From positions 2,422 through 41,613 of the forward strand of contig NW_003135841.1 of NCBI RefSeq assembly GCF_000003605.2: DNA of 39,192 bases, in the 5' to 3' direction. Source of the stretch: Saccoglossus kowalevskii. Taxonomy: Eukaryota > Hemichordata > Enteropneusta > Harrimaniidae. Shown in pieces: positions 34,301-39,192 of this stretch (the stretch's first letter is position 1; each line of letters starts with the position of its first letter). A program made the position numbers and the translations under genes. The notes beneath the pieces are model-generated. The model ran no database searches, was not told the origin of the DNA, and worked only from the letters and a program-made list of their open reading frames with translations.

Positions 34301-36090
34301 GCTTGATACTCCCCTGAAAAGTGTAACAAGATTACCCCTACATGTACATATAGAAATTTAGTTGCTCAGGATTACTTCAACATTAAGTTTGTGCTGTTTC
34401 CTCGACTTATGGCTCTTCGACCAGCGTTCCACCGCAGCTCGCGTATAGTCCATAGAAATACATGGTACAGTGGTGCGCGTTTTAGCAACATAGAAAGTTC
34501 TGTGACGTAGCTCCGCCCGAGAATACGCAATTTTCATCTTTGTTCCACTGATGTAACTTCGCATTGTTAAAAAATCGTTTATGCAAAAACGTCCAGCAGA
34601 AATCGCGTAGTTTATTGGCTCCTTTTGAAATTGGGCTAACGAGAAAATTGTAAATATATTTGGTTTTTGAATTACAAGGTAATTATTATTACTGATAAAG
34701 ACATAATCGAAATTTCACTTCACGGAAATGAATTCCAAAGAATTGTATGTAATCAGAGGTGTATTTGGTGTAACATGAGATTTCATGATTTGGAGCAGGA
34801 AAATCATGATAAATAAAATCCCAAAAATATCCTTAATTTTAGAGCTTTCATCCTAGTCTGAATGGTGGCATATTAAACCCATCATTACGTGGAGGGCCGG
34901 CTAAAATACATTTGTTTCATTTTTTCGACACCCTTTGAAGTAAACTCGTAAATTTAAATTATCAACTTTTTTAATAATGTATTCTGGTACAAAACTCATA
35001 GATGCTAACTAAGTAAGTTGTGATGAGTCAATTACATTTGAAGGTAAGATCTCCTTCAAGCCAATTACGTAATTTCCGTTCGTATTTTATACTATTCTAA
35101 CCAAACCAAATGCCCAAGGCTTTGATTGGTTGATTTTTTTTTCATTTTAAACGCGAAAGATTTCTTTTTGTCCCAAACTATTTTCAAGAATGACACTTTT
35201 TCGAATTTTATATTATCTAAACTACTTTCGTCTTTTACAAATATTGTAATATGATATGCCAACAGTGATATTTTACAATATATTTCTGTCTACAGTTTTT
35301 ACATGGTAGTGATAACCCCCCTTATCATGTGACATTGACGTATTTTCTTTGATAACATGTCTCCCTACACGGTAACAAACTAAGAACTTAAAGGGTATTA
35401 TTGGCAAACTCCCTTGATAAACGGGGAAAAAACGGCATCCTTCTTTTATTTAACACAGTATAAAGCAATGAAATATACCAGTAAATAAAAATACTTAATA
35501 TAGTAAAATAAAAACACGTAGTAGTGACAAAAATACACGTTTCTATTGAATTTCATTGAAAGATACACATGTTTTGTTTACCGAATCATTTACACCCAAG
35601 GACAGCAATTTGTGTGCTTGCAGCTGTGCCGCGCCATTCACGTGGGCCGTTAGTAACATTCTCCCGCCAAAAAATCCACAGTAAATAATATTAAATTTCA
35701 TGATGACATTGGAACATGTTATGTTGGTACATATCGGCGCGTGATGTAGTCATACAATTAATATCTATAATAGAGATAAATATCATATTTCATATTAAAT
35801 GATTCGAATTTAGACATATTCCACCTTTCCCGATAATACAACCAAACACATGAATCGCGCCATCGCCAAATCGACAAGTGTCACTCAAATCGACAACTCT
35901 GTTTTGTTGTGTAGTCGTTTGCCATTTAGAATTAAGTCAAATCTCTCAAAAACATGGCCTTTGTTGAAGGACGGCTAAAGGTCAAAGCGATATCGACGTT
36001 TTGAACGGTCCCCATGTTCGTCATAGAGGGCGCAATTTAAAGGAAAGTTGTATTGGTTTGTTCATGGGTACTGTATGATGTTCAACGATC
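31397..36090. other. Long unique non-coding stretch
   Basis: About 4.7 kb of AT-rich DNA. The longest open frame is 127 codons at 31708-32091 on the plus strand, with no recognisable domain. No organised repeat, transposon end or RNA gene was seen. Confidence 0.55.
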
Positions 36091-36428
36091 GTGGAAGTGC
36101 ACCTTTCTTGTGACTCGTCGCTCTGGCGGCGAAACGCTGCTGTAACCTGGAAACGTGGCTCAGGCGAACACGAACATGTAACTGGGTCGGGAAGGGACAG
36201 AGACGGTGGTCACGTAGGTGAAGCAAATTATCACAGTCTGTTTAGTTGTTTATCATTTAGTTTAACCAATCACTATGGTCAATTAGAATATTTATATTGA
36301 CATATTTACAGATAACTGCACACAATCTACAGATCAAAACGATAGCGACGATGTGACTTCCCTTCCCGTCTACTTCACAGAAACGTCTCGTCGCTGGATG
36401 AACAACTTGGAGAGGCGTATTATACGAA
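36091..36428 (+). CDS. Doubtful two-exon open reading frame of an unrecognised gene
   Basis: A frame at 36091-36213 (SLWRRNAAVTWKRGSGEHEH region) ends at a possible donor, GTGAAG at 36214. A second frame, at 36312-36428 after an ATTTACAG acceptor, reads NCTQSTDQNDSDDVTSLPVY then FTETSRRWMNNLERRIIR and ends at a good donor, GTAAGC at 36429. The phases agree (G from the first, AT from the second, Asp). The second part looks protein-like; the first starts from GTG with no acceptor or ATG in frame, so it is weak. I do not recognise the family. Confidence 0.25.
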
Positions 36429-37265
36429 GTAAGCTAGTACAGCATTTAGATTTTCTGATAAAATATTATTTTTTGACGAGAATATGCATGTCTAGACCAT
36501 GGTGTATTAATGTGTGTTTTTTTTCTTTACATTATATCATTGTTTTACGTTAGCGTGTTTTGTTTGTTTGTTTGTTTAAATCAAAGACATATCTCTTTCT
36601 AATGTCTTTGTTTAAGCATTTTACGTTTTTACAGGAAATAAAATAAAAATTCCACTTACAGTAAAATGGGTTTTTACAATTTACAAATAGAGAGGGACTG
36701 TGAATCAATATAAAATGTTACGTGCAACCAAAATCCAGTGCGTAGAATCATTGTATTGAGTTTGAAAGAAACATACGACGCATTTAAAAGAAACGGTTGT
36801 TAAAATGGTGTGTGCCTGTAACCCAGTACATATAACCCGCATACAAAATCCTGTTTATCTGCGGGAAATTACTCAACTGATGATCAACCCCTGGTGACCA
36901 ACTCACACAGAATAACACAACCAATGTATAGCACTTGAGTGCAAACTTACAATTCAGCACATTTAACCCAACATGTATGATCCCTTACATAGTTCGCCCT
37001 ATTCGTTTCCTAGAAACGGTTCAATACACGTTTAAACACAGGGACTGTGGTTTAAACTATCAAAGTTTAGCGAATTTGAGGATCAACATTACTGCCAGTT
37101 ATAAATTATAACGAATACTGACATATGTAAGTCACCATATACATGGTCTTTGTGTCAAGTTTGGACGTGATCGGTCAAAGCAGGGAGCTTGTAGCTCCAT
37201 GGTCAAAGCCTTTCGAGAAATGACACCAGACGCACGAACAGGAAGAACACAACTATATAGTTACT
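36429..37265. other. Unique non-coding stretch before the right-hand array
   Basis: About 0.8 kb of AT-rich sequence with TTTG/TTTGT runs near 36560. No gene or repeat was recognised. Confidence 0.55.
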
Positions 37266-39192
37266 ATTATGCAGTCAGTGGAGTTACTCATGTCAATGTG
37301 ATGTTGTCAGTGGAGTCACTCATGTCACTGTGATGTTGTCAGCGGAGTTATTCATTGTCGTGATGTTGTCAGTAGAGTTATTCATGTCACTGTGATGTTG
37401 TCAGTAGAGTCATTCGTGTCAATGTGATGTTGTTAGTGGAGTCACTCATGTCCCTGTGATATTGTCAGTGGAGTTGTACATGTCACTGTGATGCAGTCAG
37501 TAGAGACATTCGTGTCAATGTGATGTTGTCAGTGGAGTCATTCATGTCCCTGTGATGTTGTCAGTAGAGTTTATCATGTCACTGTGATGCAGTCAGTAGA
37601 GACATTCGTGTCAATGTGATGTTGTCAGTGGAGTCACTCATGTCCCTGTGATGTTGTCAGTAGAGTTTATCATGTCACTGTGATGCAGTCAGTAGAGACA
37701 TTCGTGTCAATGTGATGTTGTCAGTGGAGTCATTCATGTCCCTGTGTTGTTGTCAGTGGAGTCACTCATGTCCCTGTGATGTTGTCAGTGGAGTTATTCA
37801 TGTCACTGTGATGCAGTCAGTAGAGACATTCGTGTCAATGTGATGTTGTCAGTGGAGTCATTCATGTCCCTGTGATGTTGTCAGTGGAGTCACTCATGTC
37901 CCTGTGATGTTGTCAGTAGAGTTATTCATATCACTGTGATGCAGTCAGTAGACATTCGTTTCAATGTGATGTTGTCAGTGGAGTCATTCGTGTCACTGTG
38001 ATGTTGCCAGTGGAGTCACTCATGTCCCTGTGATGTCAGTGGAGTCATTCATGTCACTGTGATGTTGTCAGTGGAGTCATTCATGTCACTGTGATGTTGT
38101 CAGTGGAGTCATTCATGTCACTGTGATGTTGTCAGTGGAGTCATTCATGTCACTGTGATGTTGTCAGTGGAGTCACTCATGTCCCTGTGATGTTGTCAGT
38201 GGAGTCATTCATGTTACTGTGATGTTGTCAGTGGAGTCATTCGTGTTACTGTGATGTTGTCAGTGGAGTCATTCGTGTCACTGTGATGTTGTCAGTGGAG
38301 TCATTCATGTTACTGTGATGTTGTCAGTTGAGTTATTCATGTCACTGTGATGTTGTCAGTGGAGTCATTCATGTCACTGTAATGATGTCAGTGGAGTCAC
38401 TCATGTCCCTGTGATGTTGTCAGTGGAGTCACTCATGTCCCTGTGATGTTGTCAGTAGAGTCATTCGTGTCAATGTGATGTTGTCAGTAGTCATTCATGT
38501 CACTGTGATGTTGTCAGTGGAATTATTCATGTCACTGTAATGATGTCAGTGGAGTCATTCATGTCACTGTGATGTTGTCAGTGGAGTCACTCATGTCCCT
38601 GTGATGTTGTCAGTGGAGTCATTCATGTCCCTGTGATGTTGTCAGTAGAGTCATTCGTGTCACTGTGATGTTGTCAGTGGAATCATTCATGTCACTGTGA
38701 TGTCAGTGGAGTCATTCATGTCACTGATGTTGTCAGTGGAGTCATTCATGTCCCTGTGATGTTGTCAGTGGAGTCATTCATGTCACTATTATGCAGTCAT
38801 AGGAGTCATTCATTGCCCTGTGTTGTTGTCAGTGGTGTCATTCATGTTACTGTGATGTTGTCAGTGGAGTCATTCATGTCACTGTGATGTCAGTGGAGTC
38901 ATTCATGTCACTATTATGCAGTCATTGGAGTCATTCATTGCCCTGTGTTGTTGTCAGTGGTGTCATTCATGTCACTGTGATGTTGTCAGTAGAGTCATTC
39001 GTGTCACTGTGATGTTGTCAGTGCAGTCACTCATGTCCCTGTGATGTCAGTGGAGTCACTCATGTCACTGTGATGTTGTCAGTGGAGTCATTCATGTCAC
39101 TGTGATGTTGTCAGTGGAGTCATTCATGTCACTGTGATGTTGTCAGTGGAGTCATTCATGTCACTGTGATGTTGTCAGTGGAGTCAGTCATG
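37266..39192. repeat. 32-bp minisatellite array with higher-order structure (cut by window edge)
   Basis: About 60 units of 32 bp, built on GTCACTGTGATGTTGTCAGT then GGAGTCATTCAT, with some shortened units lacking GTTGT. Variant units carrying GATGCAGTCAGTAGAGACAT recur at 37490, 37586, 37682, 37810 and (shortened) 37938. The spacings of 96, 96, 128 and 128 bp are exact multiples of 32. The array continues past the last base. Its unit is unrelated to the 32-bp unit at the left edge. Confidence 0.97.

Overview
The window is animal nuclear DNA: AT-rich, with one intron-split developmental gene in a large amount of non-coding, repeat-rich sequence. The gene is Drgx (dorsal root ganglia homeobox, also called Prrxl1 or DRG11), a paired-like homeodomain transcription factor. 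It lies on the + strand in six exons between 11392 and 21290. All splice phases fit, giving a 328-residue protein with the conserved MFxxHCP-type N-terminus, a Q50 paired-like homeodomain (residues 56-115) and a C-terminal OAR motif (about 297-314). Drgx is a bilaterian gene. The lineage cannot be fixed from the sequence; a marine invertebrate, possibly a deuterostome, is my guess and no more.

Layout. 1-1126 is a 32-bp tandem array running off the left edge. 1127-8500 is mostly unique non-coding DNA with one candidate short exon (3598-3694), a diverged dispersed repeat pair (near 3290 and 7060) and an old direct duplication (5100/5195). 8500-10690 is a 28-bp array of about 68 clean units, each able to form a hairpin. 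10953-11114 is a probable TTAA-flanked MITE, ending 277 bp before the Drgx start codon. 11392-21290 is Drgx, with a pogo-like MITE 15 bp inside intron 4 and a pentanucleotide microsatellite starting about 10 bp inside intron 5. 21291-25994 holds the presumed 3' UTR, an old 137-bp duplication with perfect nuclear-receptor DR1 motifs, a 105-bp x4 array and a 52-bp x3 array. 25995-27763 is a 48-50-bp minisatellite with a hAT-type MITE inserted in it. 29134-29720 is a purine-rich G-biased array and 29788-30125 a 24-bp array, followed at once by a second TTAA-flanked MITE (30173-30330). 31313-31396 is an exact 42-bp duplication. A doubtful exon pair sits at 36091-36428. 37266-39192 is another 32-bp-period array with 96/128-bp higher-order structure, running off the right edge.

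Only Drgx is recognised with confidence. Many of the longer open frames are by-products of tandem repeats. No rRNA, tRNA, CRISPR array, virus-like element or bacterial-type operon was seen. The most unusual aspect of the window is how many unrelated minisatellite families (at least nine) and small DNA-transposon relics surround one homeobox gene, some within a few bases of its splice sites.
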